Source: Herbidospora mongoliensis
GTDB lineage: Bacteria > Actinomycetota > Actinomycetes > Streptosporangiales > Streptosporangiaceae
Assembly (NCBI RefSeq): GCF_001570545.1
Contig: NZ_BBXD01000014.1
Location: 124,001 to 188,000, forward strand
Direction of reading: 5' to 3'
DNA length: 64,000 nucleotides
Position 1 is the stretch's first letter. Each line of letters opens with the position of its first letter. The translations under genes and the position numbers were made by a program. Shown piece after piece: positions 8,523-17,028 of this stretch. The notes under the pieces were generated by a model. It searched no databases, was not told the DNA's origin, and saw nothing but the letters and a program-made list of their open reading frames with translations.

Positions 8523-9719
8523 CTACTGGAAGCTTCGGAGTGCAACCAGCAGCCGGTCGACGTGTTCGTCGGTGCTGCCGATGCCGATCGAGGCGCGCAC
8601 CGCGCCGCCGATGTCGTCGCAGCCGCCCTCGCCCACGCCGAGCAGGTGGCGGACGAACGGGTGGGCGCAGAACTTGCCGTCCCGGACGCCGATGCCGTGG
8701 TCTTCGGAGAGGCGTTCCGCCACCTCGCGGGCGGTGTGGCCGTCGACGACGAAGGAGACGATCCCCACCCGGGGATGGTCGTGCGGCCACAGCGCCAGTT
8801 CGTGCACGCCGTCGATGGCGGCGATGCCGTCCCGCAGCCGGGCGAGCAGGCGCTCCTCCTCGTGGACGAGGTCGGTCCAGCCGGTGCGGGTCAGGTGTTC
8901 GCAGGCGGCGGCGAGCGCGATGGCGCCCAGCACGTTGGGGGTGCCCGCCTCGTGCCGGGCCTCCACGTCGCTCTGCCATTCGGCCTGGTCACCGACCGAG
9001 AGGACCGCGCCGCCGCCCTTCAAGTAGGGCTCCGCGTTCTCCAGCCAGTCGCGCCGGCCGACCAGGACGCCCGCGCCGAAGGGGGCGTACACCTTGTGGC
9101 CGGAGAAGGCGACGTAGTCGAGGTCGAGGGCGGCCGTGTTCAACGACCGGTGCGGCACCAGTTGGGCGGCGTCCACCGCGATCCTGGCGCCGTGCCGGTG
9201 GGCGATGTGCGCCAGTCCGGCGATCGGCCACAGCTCGCCGGTGACGTTGGAGGCCGCGGTGACCACCAGCAGCGCGGGTCCGTCGATCGCGGCCAGCGCC
9301 TCGTCGGCCGCGCGGAGCGCCTCGCCGGGCAGGGTGGGAGGCTGGAGTCGTACCGGCGAGGACCAGGGGAGCAGCGTGGCGTGGTGCTCGGTGTCGAAGA
9401 CCACGACGGTGGTGCCCTCGGGCAGGCTGCGGGCCAGCAGGTTCATCGCGTCGGTGGTGTTGCGGGTGAAAATGAGCGCGTCGTCGGGCCGGGCCCCGAC
9501 GAACGCCTTGATCGTGCGCCGCGACTGCTCGTAGCGCGCGGTGGTCAGCTGGGAGGCGTACCCCGCACCGCGGTGCACGCTGGAGTAGGCGGGCAGCGCC
9601 TCGGCGACGGCGACGCTGACCGCCTCGAGACAGGGGGCGCTGGCCGCGTAGTCGAGATTGGCGTAGGAGACCAGCGCGCCACCGCGCACCGGGACGTCAA
9701 GGGACAGCACGGCGGACAC
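8523..9719 (-). CDS. Cysteine desulfurase-like aminotransferase class V, 398 aa
   Basis: This is a fold-type I PLP enzyme. YANLDYAASAP near the N-terminus, IFTRNTTDAMNLLARSL, the Asp of AVDAAQLVPH that pairs with the PLP nitrogen, and the Schiff-base Lys in AFSGHKVYAPFGAG match the SufS/NifS/CsdA group. The C-terminal IGVRDGKFCAHP carries a Cys in the region expected for the persulfide-forming residue. The GTG chosen has GGAGG just upstream, and the protein then begins close to where relatives do; an in-frame ATG at 9845 would add 42 arginine-rich residues. It may supply sulfur or act as a selenocysteine lyase or racemase-type enzyme. No Fe-S genes are adjacent, so its role is open. Confidence 0.85.
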   Translation of the reverse strand: MSAVLSLDVPVRGGALVSYANLDYAASAPCLEAVSVAVAEALPAYSSVHRGAGYASQLTTARYEQSRRTIKAFVGARPDDALIFTRNTTDAMNLLARSLPEGTTVVVFDTEHHATLLPWSSPVRLQPPTLPGEALRAADEALAAIDGPALLVVTAASNVTGELWPIAGLAHIAHRHGARIAVDAAQLVPHRSLNTAALDLDYVAFSGHKVYAPFGAGVLVGRRDWLENAEPYLKGGGAVLSVGDQAEWQSDVEARHEAGTPNVLGAIALAAACEHLTRTGWTDLVHEEERLLARLRDGIAAIDGVHELALWPHDHPRVGIVSFVVDGHTAREVAERLSEDHGIGVRDGKFCAHPFVRHLLGVGEGGCDDIGGAVRASIGIGSTDEHVDRLLVALRSFQ

Positions 9720-9912
9720 AACGCCTCCAGAGGGCCACGCGCTTGCCCGCCGCACCACGCGACGGACCAGGTCCTCACCCGGGGCACCCCGCCGCGGACG
9801 CGAGGGTTGCCGGCCAGCAAGCCGGGGCTGTGCGCTGGCACTCATGACCTACAGCCGGAACTATAACCCGATGATCCGGTCCGGGCGCAAGCGGTGTTCT
9901 GAGGTTGTGCGG

Positions 9913-10539
9913 TCAGCGCCCCAGCAGGTCGGCGACCCGCAGGAGGGCGGTCACCCGCGTTTCGATGTGGTCGCCGTCCTTGATTCGGCCGGGCTCCCAG
10001 GCCAGGAGGTCATGGTCGGCCAGGCTCCATTCGGGTATCCGGTCGGCGAGGTGCGCGGCGATCAACGCCGGGCCGAGGAGAGCGCGGGAGAGTTCCGGGT
10101 CCTGGGTGACCACTCGAAATCTGCGGTCGAAATCGACGTGTCCGGTCGCGGCGGCATTGTCGCCGAACATTCGCCGACCAAGGCGTGAAAACGCGCCTCG
10201 CGACACGACGGCGATGGGCGGATATCGCCGGTCGAATCGCACTGCGGTGACGACGTAGTTGTACGCCGTTTCTTCTCCATCGGAGTCTCTTGCCGAGTAC
10301 GCGTAATCGGCCACGGCGACGGGCCGGCCGTCGACCGTGCCCGATAGCAGCAGGGAGACGCCATGGCCGTATCCGCCGGGTAAACGTGCTGCCCAGCCGC
10401 TCGGAGGCGGCCGCTTCTCGACCGTCCAACCGTGGTCGGCGGCCCATTCCCGGATCTGCTTCGTGCGCTTCCGCTCGCTCAGTCCGGAAATGACGATCAA
10501 CGCGCCCACAGTGGCCCCGAAAATGGCGAAGATTTCCAC
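9913..10539 (-). CDS. Membrane-anchored protein of unknown function, 208 aa
   Basis: Residues 2-18 (EIFAIFGATVGALIVIS) form a single N-terminal transmembrane segment. A charged stretch SERKRTKQIREWAADHGWTV follows, then a soluble domain of about 170 residues with repeated beta-strand patterns (PVAVADYAYSA, NYVVTAVRFD, PPIAVVSRG). This layout resembles small actinobacterial proteins with one membrane helix and a cytoplasmic beta domain. The start is GTG with no strong ribosome binding site. No catalytic motif was recognised and the neighbours give no clue. Confidence 0.65.
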   Translation of the reverse strand: MEIFAIFGATVGALIVISGLSERKRTKQIREWAADHGWTVEKRPPPSGWAARLPGGYGHGVSLLLSGTVDGRPVAVADYAYSARDSDGEETAYNYVVTAVRFDRRYPPIAVVSRGAFSRLGRRMFGDNAAATGHVDFDRRFRVVTQDPELSRALLGPALIAAHLADRIPEWSLADHDLLAWEPGRIKDGDHIETRVTALLRVADLLGR

Positions 10540-11435
10540 GTGTTCAGGCCTTCGGGTATTTACTCGCTGATTCCTGCGTCCAGCCTACGTTCGGGCCGCC
10601 TGATTCGATTCGGGTGGCGGGGGAGTGGGAACGCGAATGTGGCCTGGGCGTGATCCGGGAGGTGGCCCGCGTCGATCGGGAGGCCGTCGACGGTCTGCTC
10701 GACGACGGCATCATGGACCGTCCGTGGATCACATCAGCCTGGCCGTCCGCGCGGCCGGACCCTGGGCCCGGTCGGACAATCGGAATGCGGCAAGCCCAGC
10801 ATGGCGCGGGTCGTCCCCGGAGCGGGCCTTCGGCGTCGCAATTAAAGGCTGTTGTGGACGTGGTGCGCAGGCAGATTGATGCAAGTGCCAGTCCCTCGAA
10901 TCACTTCCGCCGCTGGATTCCGTCTAGGTCAAGCCGACCGTGGTGTCCCGGGACAGGGGAGAGAACTAGGGAATGTGGCCTGGGCGATCCGGTGAGGACA
11001 GTAGGCCTGGCCATATTGGCCCAAAGTGCTTCGGCCGCCGCCCTCACCACATCCCGGGACTTCTCCGATACGAAATCTCGCTAGAAATCTACTTTGTAAA
11101 GGCGCCGGGTTACTGAAAAGAAATCTCGAAAAATCCAACAAGCCCGCAACAATCTAGGGACCCAGCGTTCGAGTTCTACCGACTCCCGCGCCCCATCGCT
11201 TGTCCCGGCCCTCTTGTACGTCGGTAACGACCGCACCTCATGAGGGTCCTTGCCCTATGGCCGGTGGTCGACAGGACTTGGTCGACCTGCACCGGGTCGA
11301 CACCGAGATGGGCCGACAGGACCGGGTCGCCGCCGGGCTGGGCCTCCACCGAACTAGGCCCGCCACCGAGCTGGGCCGCGACAGCGGTGTCGGCGTTCTC
11401 GGCCATGTCGAGCGCCACCGATCTGGCGGTCGTGC
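10540..11435. other. Gene-poor region, about 900 bp
   Basis: No intact gene is supported. The 16-mer GAATGTGGCCTGGGCG occurs twice (10635-10650 and 10971-10986), each followed closely by ATCCGG. Around 11280-11400 there is a degenerate tandem pattern of roughly 30-bp units (accgaGnTGGGCC...). These look like remnants of duplication rather than coding sequence. Confidence 0.45.
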
Positions 11436-11924
11436 TCAGGTGCCGTCGTGGGGGAAGAACTCGGCTCCCGTGACGTATTCCATCGCCTTGACGAAGGCCG
11501 GGTCGCCGAAGCGTTGCTGCATCTGTTCGGCGGTCACGTCCTCGATGCGGGTCTGGATCCACCAGAGGTTGCCCAGGGGGTCACGCACGCGTCCGACGCG
11601 GTCGCCGAACAGCAGGTGGGTGACGTCGGTGACGGAGGTGCCGCCGGCCGCGACCGCCTGCCGATGGACGGCGTCGGCGTCCGGTACGTAGAGCCGCAGG
11701 AAGCCGGGGGTCGGGGGCCAGTCGGGCTTGGCGTCGAACATCATGACCATCGAGTCGCCGATGCGGACCTCCGCGTGGCCGATGACGCCGTCGTCGCCGA
11801 CGAGGCGGACGATCTCCTCGGCGTCGAACGCCTCCTTCACATACTCCATGAGCTTGGCGGTGTCGGTGGAGATGATCCACGGCGTCACGGTCGAGTAGCC
11901 GTCGGGAACTGCTTTGACGGTCAT
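11436..11924 (-). CDS. VOC family (PhnB/glyoxalase-like) protein, 162 aa
   Basis: The sequence has the paired beta-alpha-beta-beta-beta units of the vicinal oxygen chelate superfamily, in the PhnB-like subgroup: VTPWIISTDTAKLMEYVKEAF, GVIGHAEVRIGDSMVMMFD, FLRLYVPDADAVHRQAVAAG and GDRVGRVRDPLGNLWWIQTR. AGGAGG precedes the ATG at 8 bases. The gene lies 55 bp downstream of a WYL regulator on the same strand and is probably its target or co-transcribed partner. PhnB-like VOC proteins often have no assigned substrate; isomerase, lyase or resistance roles are possible. Confidence 0.87.
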   Translation of the reverse strand: MTVKAVPDGYSTVTPWIISTDTAKLMEYVKEAFDAEEIVRLVGDDGVIGHAEVRIGDSMVMMFDAKPDWPPTPGFLRLYVPDADAVHRQAVAAGGTSVTDVTHLLFGDRVGRVRDPLGNLWWIQTRIEDVTAEQMQQRFGDPAFVKAMEYVTGAEFFPHDGT

Positions 11925-11979
11925 CTGGCTGCCTCCTGGCGTCGGGTGGGAACGTGATCGACGCTAACGGGAGTACAGG

Positions 11980-12966
11980 TCAGAAACCGGCCTGAATAGA
12001 CGGCTGCCTCCGACCGTCACCTGCACGCAGGAAGAGCGCGCCCATGGCGTGGATGTAGGCGCGGAACTCGTCAGGCTGGACGACGTCGAACTCGGCGTCC
12101 ACCGCCGCCAGGATCATGATCGGCCAGTCGAAGGCGTCGACGCTCATGTGCAGTCGGCAGGCGTGCTCGTCGACGGGCTCGACCCTTCCTCCGGTGACGG
12201 CGACGACCTGTTCGACGTCACCAGGCGGGGCGTGGATGTGGACCACGATGTCGTAGCGGGTGGGGCGGGCGTCGATCCGGTCCTGGACGAACGCGGCGGC
12301 GTCGGCCGCGGGCAGTTCTCGTTGGCGGAACCGGGCTCCGGTGGTGGCCGGGCCGGTGAGGCGGTCGAGGCGGAAGACGCGCCAGTCGGCGCGTTCGAGG
12401 TCCCAGGCGACCAGGTACCAGCGACGCTTGAGCGAGACCAGCCGGTGCGGCTCCACCAGCCGGGTGGTCGGCTCACCCGCCGGGGTGGCGTAGGTGAAGG
12501 TGAGCCGTTCGTCGTCGCGGCAGGCCTGGCTGATCACGGTGAGGGTGGCCGCGCCGACCCGGGGGCCGTTCGCCGCCGGGGCGACGGTGTAGGTCTGCAG
12601 GGCGTCGACGCGGCGGCGCAGGCGGGGCGGCATGACCTGGACGACCTTGGCCAGGGCGCGCAGCGAGGTCTCCTCGATGCCCTCGACGGTGCCGCCGGCG
12701 CCCGTGCGCAGGCCGACCGCGATGGCGACGGCCTCGTCGTCGTCGAGCAGGAGAGGGGGCATGGCCGTACCGGATTGGAGCTGGTAGCCGCCGGCGACGC
12801 CGCGGCTGGCGTCGACGGGGTAGCCCAGTTCGCGCAGGCGCTCGATGTCGCGGCGCAGGGTGCGTTCGCTCACCTCCAGCCGCTCGGCGAGCTCCCCTCC
12901 GGGCCAGTAGCGGTGACTCTGGAGCAGGGACAGCAGCCGCAACATGCGCGCGCTCGTGTTCGCCAT
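11980..12966 (-). CDS. YafY-type WYL-domain transcriptional regulator, 328 aa
   Basis: The N-terminal HTH (SARMLRLLSLLQSHRYWPGG, then VSERTLRRDIERLRELGYPV) is followed by a DeoR-like wing. The WYL domain lies near residues 140-220 (LVSLKRRWYLVAWDLERADW) and a C-terminal WCX extension follows. Length matches the family, about 320-330. The ATG preceding NTSARML is chosen because it starts directly before the HTH; the frame remains open upstream without support. WYL domains bind nucleic acid or nucleotides. The downstream VOC gene is the likely regulated gene. Confidence 0.88.
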   Translation of the reverse strand: MANTSARMLRLLSLLQSHRYWPGGELAERLEVSERTLRRDIERLRELGYPVDASRGVAGGYQLQSGTAMPPLLLDDDEAVAIAVGLRTGAGGTVEGIEETSLRALAKVVQVMPPRLRRRVDALQTYTVAPAANGPRVGAATLTVISQACRDDERLTFTYATPAGEPTTRLVEPHRLVSLKRRWYLVAWDLERADWRVFRLDRLTGPATTGARFRQRELPAADAAAFVQDRIDARPTRYDIVVHIHAPPGDVEQVVAVTGGRVEPVDEHACRLHMSVDAFDWPIMILAAVDAEFDVVQPDEFRAYIHAMGALFLRAGDGRRQPSIQAGF

Positions 12967-13133
12967 GAATCCAGCATCCTCAGCATTCCGGCCAGATGAT
13001 GACCTGAATGAATCCCGGCTTCGCCTCCGCTGCCGACCCGACGGAGGATCGGGGCGTCCGGGGTCGTTGGCTGTCACGTGGGCGGATGCCGACCAGCGGT
13101 CAGCGATCACACTGTCGCGCGAAAAGGCTGGAT

Positions 13134-13290
13134 CTGCGGCGAGCGCGGAGAAGGCTCGGTCTGCGGCGAGTCCAGCCCTTGCTCCACAGTTCGCGACGCG
13201 CTCACGAGATTTGCGGCGAGCCTGACCCTTGCTCCACGCCGCGCAACGCGCTCACGAGATCTGCGGGGATCTGACTCTGGGCAGATCCCC
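13134..13290. repeat. 50-bp tandem repeat followed by a hairpin
   Basis: Two diverged 50-bp units (13161-13210 and 13211-13260) share TGCGGCGAG, CCCTTGCTCCAC and CGCTCACGAGAT; partial copies flank them at about 13134 and 13261. The last partial unit runs into a perfect 9-bp hairpin, GGGGATCTG (13265-13273) with CAGATCCCC (13282-13290). The array lies between the WYL promoter and the 3' end of the next gene and has no coding content. Confidence 0.7.
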
Positions 13291-13369
13291 GATGGTGCAC
13301 GCGATTCCCTGTCTCGAAACCGGTCCTTCAGACCCCAGCGCACCTCTCCGATGGTGAACGCCAAAAGGG

Positions 13370-14236
13370 TCAGTGGCCGGGCGGTTGCTCGGCGAGCATG
13401 GTGTCCAGGGTGGTGGGCGGGCGGCCGATCAAGCTGGCCAAGGTCGGGTCGACGGTAGAGAATTCACCGGCGCGGGCGGCGGCGAAGATGCCGAGCAGGT
13501 GGTCCGCTGCCTCGGCGGGGACGCCGCGGTCGGTGAGTTGCCGCCGGAACCGGTCGTCGGTGGCGGTGGTTCTGGTGATGGTGCGGCCGGTGACCTGGGT
13601 GGCGATCTTGGCGATGTCGTCGAAGGTGAGCGCTTCGGCTGCGGTGAGTGGCGGGGTGGGTCCGTCGAAGCGGCCTTCGTCGGCCAGGACGGCGGCGGCC
13701 GCGTCGGCGAGGTCGGCGTGGGCGGTCCAGCTCACCGGACCGTCGGCGGGGAGCGCGACCTCTCCTCCGCCGGCCAGTGCCGGGCCGAGGAACTGCACCG
13801 CGCTGGCCGCGTGGAAGCCGTTGCGCAGGGAGGTGAACGGCACGCCGCAGGCGCGCAGCGCGTCTTCGGTGGCGGCGTGGTCGCGGCAGGCCTGGAAGTG
13901 GGAGGACGGATCGGCGCCCATGTGGCTGGTGTAGAGGACGCGCCGGGCGCCGGCCGCGACGGCCGCGCCGATGGCGGTCCGGTGCTGCTGTACGGCTTGT
14001 TCGCCCAGCTTGTCGACGGAGACGATGAGGACCTGGGTGGCACCCTCGAAGGCATCGGCGAGCCCGGCGGCGTCGGTGAAGCTGCCCTGCCGCACCCGTA
14101 CTCCCCGGTCGGCGAACCCCTGCGCTTTCCTCGGGTCACGGACGCTGACGCCGACCTGATCCGCAGGCACGCGGGTCAGCAGCCTCTCGACGATCTGGCG
14201 TCCGAGCTGCCCGGTGGCTCCGGTCACGATGATCAT
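13370..14236 (-). CDS. NAD(P)H-binding NmrA/SDR-a5-like oxidoreductase, 288 aa
   Basis: IIVTGATGQLGRQIVERLL at the N-terminus is the NADP-binding loop. VSVRDPRKAQGF, VRQGSFTDAAGLADAFEG and YTSHMGADPSSHF follow in the order seen in QOR2-type quinone reductases and related NmrA proteins. GGAG precedes the chosen ATG by 6 bases; the 13 residues upstream in frame are not needed. It is divergent from a TetR gene with shared repeats between them. It probably reduces a quinone or carbonyl under TetR control. Confidence 0.87.
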   Translation of the reverse strand: MIIVTGATGQLGRQIVERLLTRVPADQVGVSVRDPRKAQGFADRGVRVRQGSFTDAAGLADAFEGATQVLIVSVDKLGEQAVQQHRTAIGAAVAAGARRVLYTSHMGADPSSHFQACRDHAATEDALRACGVPFTSLRNGFHAASAVQFLGPALAGGGEVALPADGPVSWTAHADLADAAAAVLADEGRFDGPTPPLTAAEALTFDDIAKIATQVTGRTITRTTATDDRFRRQLTDRGVPAEAADHLLGIFAAARAGEFSTVDPTLASLIGRPPTTLDTMLAEQPPGH

Positions 14237-14255
14237 GGTTGCTCCACAAGTTAGT

Positions 14256-14319
14256 ACCACTGGAAACATAGCCACGTTATCACTGGAAATTATCAGTGGA
14301 ACCCAGAATGGGATAACGT
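14256..14319. promoter_or_regulatory. Divergent promoter with repeats: likely TetR operator
   Basis: Three related direct repeats (ACCACTGGAAAC at 14256, ATCACTGGAAAT at 14279, ATCAGTGGAACC at 14292) lie between the divergent oxidoreductase and TetR genes. An inverted pair, ACGTTATC (14274-14281) and GATAACGT (14312-14319), brackets the last two. Confidence 0.55.
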
Positions 14320-14325
14320 TGATTC

Positions 14326-15051
14326 ATGTCACCTCGCAAGGGCGCCGAACCCGGCACCGAGGCCACCGGCCAGGAGCAGACCCGCCGGCGGGTCATTGAG
14401 GCCGCGATCGAGTTGCTGACACGCGAGGGCCGCGACGCGGTCACCACCCGTGCGGTCGCCCTCGCGGCGGGGCTTCAGGCGCCGGCCATCTACCGGCTGT
14501 TCGGTGACAAGGACGGGCTGCTCGACGCGGTGGCCGAGCACGGCTTCGCCACGTTCCTGGCGGGCAAGAAGATCGACCCCGACCCCGAAGACCCCATTGA
14601 GGACCTGAAGGCGGGCTGGGATCTGGCGGTCGAGTTCGGCCTGGCCAATCCCGCTCTGTACGTGCTGATGTACGCCGAGCCCACTAGAACCGCCTCGCCC
14701 GCTTTCACAGCGGGCATGGAGATCCTGATGGGCCGCATCCGCCGTCTGGCCGCCGCCGGCTGGCTCCGCGTCAACGAGGACCTCGCCGCCGCGATCATCC
14801 ACGCCACCGCGCGCGGCGCGGTCCTCACCTGGCTGTCCCTACCTGAAGAGCGGCGCGACCCGGCCCTGCTGACCACCCTTCGCGAAGCCATGCTCACCGC
14901 CGTCACCAACCACCGCCCGGCCACTCAGGAGGCAGGGCCGGCCGGCGCCGCCCGCGCCCTGCGCGCCGCCCTGCCCGAACAGACCACCCTCAGCGACGGC
15001 GAACAGCGCCTCCTGGAGGAATGGCTGGAGCGCCTCACCACCGAACGATGA
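14326..15051 (+). CDS. TetR/AcrR family transcriptional regulator, 241 aa
   Basis: The HTH is clear: VTTRAVALAAGLQAPAIYRL at about residues 39-58, followed by FGDKDGLLDAVAEHGF. The helical C-terminal domain ends in an acidic EEWLERLTTER tail. It lies 89 bp from the divergent NmrA-like gene, with direct and inverted repeats in the gap, so local repression and autoregulation are likely. The ribosome binding site is weak. The inducer is unknown. Confidence 0.88.
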   Translation: MSPRKGAEPGTEATGQEQTRRRVIEAAIELLTREGRDAVTTRAVALAAGLQAPAIYRLFGDKDGLLDAVAEHGFATFLAGKKIDPDPEDPIEDLKAGWDLAVEFGLANPALYVLMYAEPTRTASPAFTAGMEILMGRIRRLAAAGWLRVNEDLAAAIIHATARGAVLTWLSLPEERRDPALLTTLREAMLTAVTNHRPATQEAGPAGAARALRAALPEQTTLSDGEQRLLEEWLERLTTER

Positions 15052-15119
15052 GACGCCCTTCCAGACACACTCGGCGGCCGGATGAACGGGCGTGAGTTCG
15101 GCCGACGCCCTGTCCTTCG

Positions 15120-15992
15120 TTGAGGTTGAAGCTCGGCCTGTCGTTTTTTCGTGCGGGTTCGGTGCAGCGGGTTGTCTGGGGACGCGGGCCGGACGACGAT
15201 GACCTGGTGCTCTGGATACGACGTCAGCTGAGGGGTGTCCTCGACCGGATCTACGTCAGAAGGCTGGCCGGACGGCTCCCGCTCGACCTGATGCCGCGCC
15301 ATATCGGCATCATGGTCGACGGCAACCGCCGCTGGGCGAGGTCGGTCGGTTTCCCCGATCCCGCCGACGGTCACCGCGCGGGCGGTGCGAAGATCCCGAC
15401 GTTCCTCCGCTGGTGTGACGCCTACGGCATCGAGCAGGTGACGATCTACCTGCTCTCCGACGACAACCTGAACCGCGCCGAACCCGAGCTCACCGCCCTG
15501 CTGGGCATCATCGAGGACGTGATCGGGGAGCTGGCCGCGCCGGGCAACCCGTGGCAGATCACCCCCATCGGCACCCTCGACCTGTTGCCCGACGCCACCG
15601 CGCTCGGCATCAAGGAGGCCGCCGATCGCACCGTCGGCCGCACCGGTGGCGCGAGGGTGAACGTCGCGATCGGGTACGGCGGTCAGCGGGAGATCGCCGA
15701 CGCCGTCCGGTCGGCGATCGGGGAGCAGCGGGCGCTGGGTGTGCCGCTGGACGAGATCCTGGAGAGCTTCGACGCCGAGCTGATCTCCCGGCACGTGTAC
15801 ACGGCGACCCAGGCGCCGCTCGACATGATCGTCAGGACCAGCGGCGAACAGCGCCTCTCGGGCTTCATGCTGTGGCAGTCGGCCTACGCCGAGATGCACT
15901 TCTGCGAGTGCTACTGGCCGGACTTCCGCGAGATCGACTTCCTGCGGGCCCTGCGCGCGTACGCGGGCCGCAACCGCCGCTTCGGGCGCTGA
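15120..15992 (+). CDS. Polyprenyl diphosphate synthase, cis-prenyltransferase (UppS family), 290 aa
   Basis: The cis-prenyltransferase signature is present: MPRHIGIMVDGNRRWAR with the catalytic Asp67, GHRAGGAK, and the C-terminal IVRTSGEQRLSGFMLWQ followed by AEMHF and WPDF. These enzymes condense isopentenyl diphosphate onto an allylic primer at the membrane face. The middle motif reads LLSDDNLNR rather than the SxENWxR of classical undecaprenyl diphosphate synthases, which suggests a paralogous subgroup with different chain length. The TTG start lacks a good ribosome binding site; GTG at 15162 or 15204 would give a length closer to relatives. Confidence 0.87.
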   Translation: MRLKLGLSFFRAGSVQRVVWGRGPDDDDLVLWIRRQLRGVLDRIYVRRLAGRLPLDLMPRHIGIMVDGNRRWARSVGFPDPADGHRAGGAKIPTFLRWCDAYGIEQVTIYLLSDDNLNRAEPELTALLGIIEDVIGELAAPGNPWQITPIGTLDLLPDATALGIKEAADRTVGRTGGARVNVAIGYGGQREIADAVRSAIGEQRALGVPLDEILESFDAELISRHVYTATQAPLDMIVRTSGEQRLSGFMLWQSAYAEMHFCECYWPDFREIDFLRALRAYAGRNRRFGR

Positions 15993-16000
15993 TACGGGGG

Positions 16001-16944
16001 TCAGCCGTTGAGGAGCCGGCGGCCGAGCGGAGTGAGGTCGTGCAGGATGGCGGGCCTCGGCGGGTGCTGGTGATGAGTCCTGCTTGGCGGAGGGTCTTGG
16101 TGTGGCGGCTCATCGACGCCAGCGAGGTGTGCAGGCGGGGGGCGAGCTGGGTGGTGGAGGCGCTGTGCCGTAGGGCGGCCAGGACGTTGGCGCGGGTGGT
16201 GCCCATGAGGTCGGCCAGCGATTCTCCCGGGTCGGTGCGGGTGGCCGTCCCCCAGTGGTGCTCGGGTGCGATCGGGTAGACCAGGACGGGTGGCAGGTCC
16301 GGGTCGGCGAGGGAGACGGGCGTCCCGCTGCAGAAGAAGGACGGCACGAACCGCAGGCCACGGCCCCGCAGGTGGAGGTCCCGCTCGACCGGGTAGCGCA
16401 CTTCGAGCACGGGCCGTCGCCAGCGCATCATCGGCTCGAAGCCGCGGAACAGCGCCTCGACGCCGCCGGTGAGCAGGGCGCCGACCCGCGCGGCGACGTC
16501 GGCCTCGACGCCCGGGAGGATCAGGTCGTCGTGGGAGCCCACTGCGGCGTGGTGGTAGTCACGCAACGCGCTCGTCAGGCAGGTGCGCGAGGTGCCGAAC
16601 CGTGACTCGGCCCCGGCGCCCGGGTGGAGCCGCTCCGGTTCGTGCCGGAGTATCGCGTCCAGGCCGGCGTCGAGTCCGTCCGCCGATTCGGCGGGGGTGA
16701 GGAAGTCGGGGACGTGGGGGCCGCGTGGGGCGATGCCGGCGAGGAGGGCGGCGGCGGGCCGCATCCTGGCGAGCAGGTCGGGGCGGGCGCGCAGGCGGGC
16801 CGTCCACGGCTGGAGGTGGGCGGGCCGGTCGGGGTCGGCGAGCCGGAAGTGGCTGAGCAGGACTTCCCACAGCGGGTCGGCGGTGGTGGCCAGGCGGGTT
16901 CGCGCGAGGTCTTCGGCGGTGAAGTGGATGCGCAGCTCGGTCAC
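16001..16944 (-). pseudogene. ArsR-like regulator (DUF5937 type) with a C-terminal frameshift
   Basis: Starting at GTG, TELRIHFTAEDLARTR and the following 240 residues match actinobacterial DUF5937 proteins with a C-terminal ArsR-type winged helix (SLASMSRHTKTLRQAGLITS). After RRG the frame should continue into the usual C-terminal end, and that end is present one frame over: AILHDLTPLGRRLLNG then TGA at 16001-16003. One base appears missing in the G run at about 16052-16054. In the unshifted frame the protein would run on antisense into the 3' end of the prenyltransferase gene. Either a recent inactivating indel or a sequencing error. The gene is divergent from a SARP gene. Confidence 0.7.
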
Positions 16945-17000
16945 GGCGGGAGCATCGCGAGCGTGGCTTGACACGGCCTTGCCGCCCGGTTCACCTGGGG

Positions 17001-17018
17001 CTATACCTCGTCTATACC
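17001..17018. promoter_or_regulatory. Heptamer direct repeat, candidate SARP binding site
   Basis: CTATACC-TCGT-CTATACC is an exact 7-bp direct repeat with 4-bp spacing, the 11-bp period known for SARP (OmpR-fold) regulators. It lies 10 bp before the SARP start codon and 57 bp from the divergent frameshifted gene. Confidence 0.55.
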
Positions 17019-17028
17019 GTCGGTTCCG

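Noticed and set aside
7934-8545. Minus-strand open frame between the small secreted protein and the aminotransferase
   Set aside because: It runs through hairpins and repeats with Arg/Pro/Ser-biased sequence and no ribosome binding site or motif.
5032-15051. Mobile genetic island in the gene-poor 6-14 kb stretch
   Set aside because: No integrase, transposase, att repeat or tRNA was found; the fragments fit gradual gene decay.
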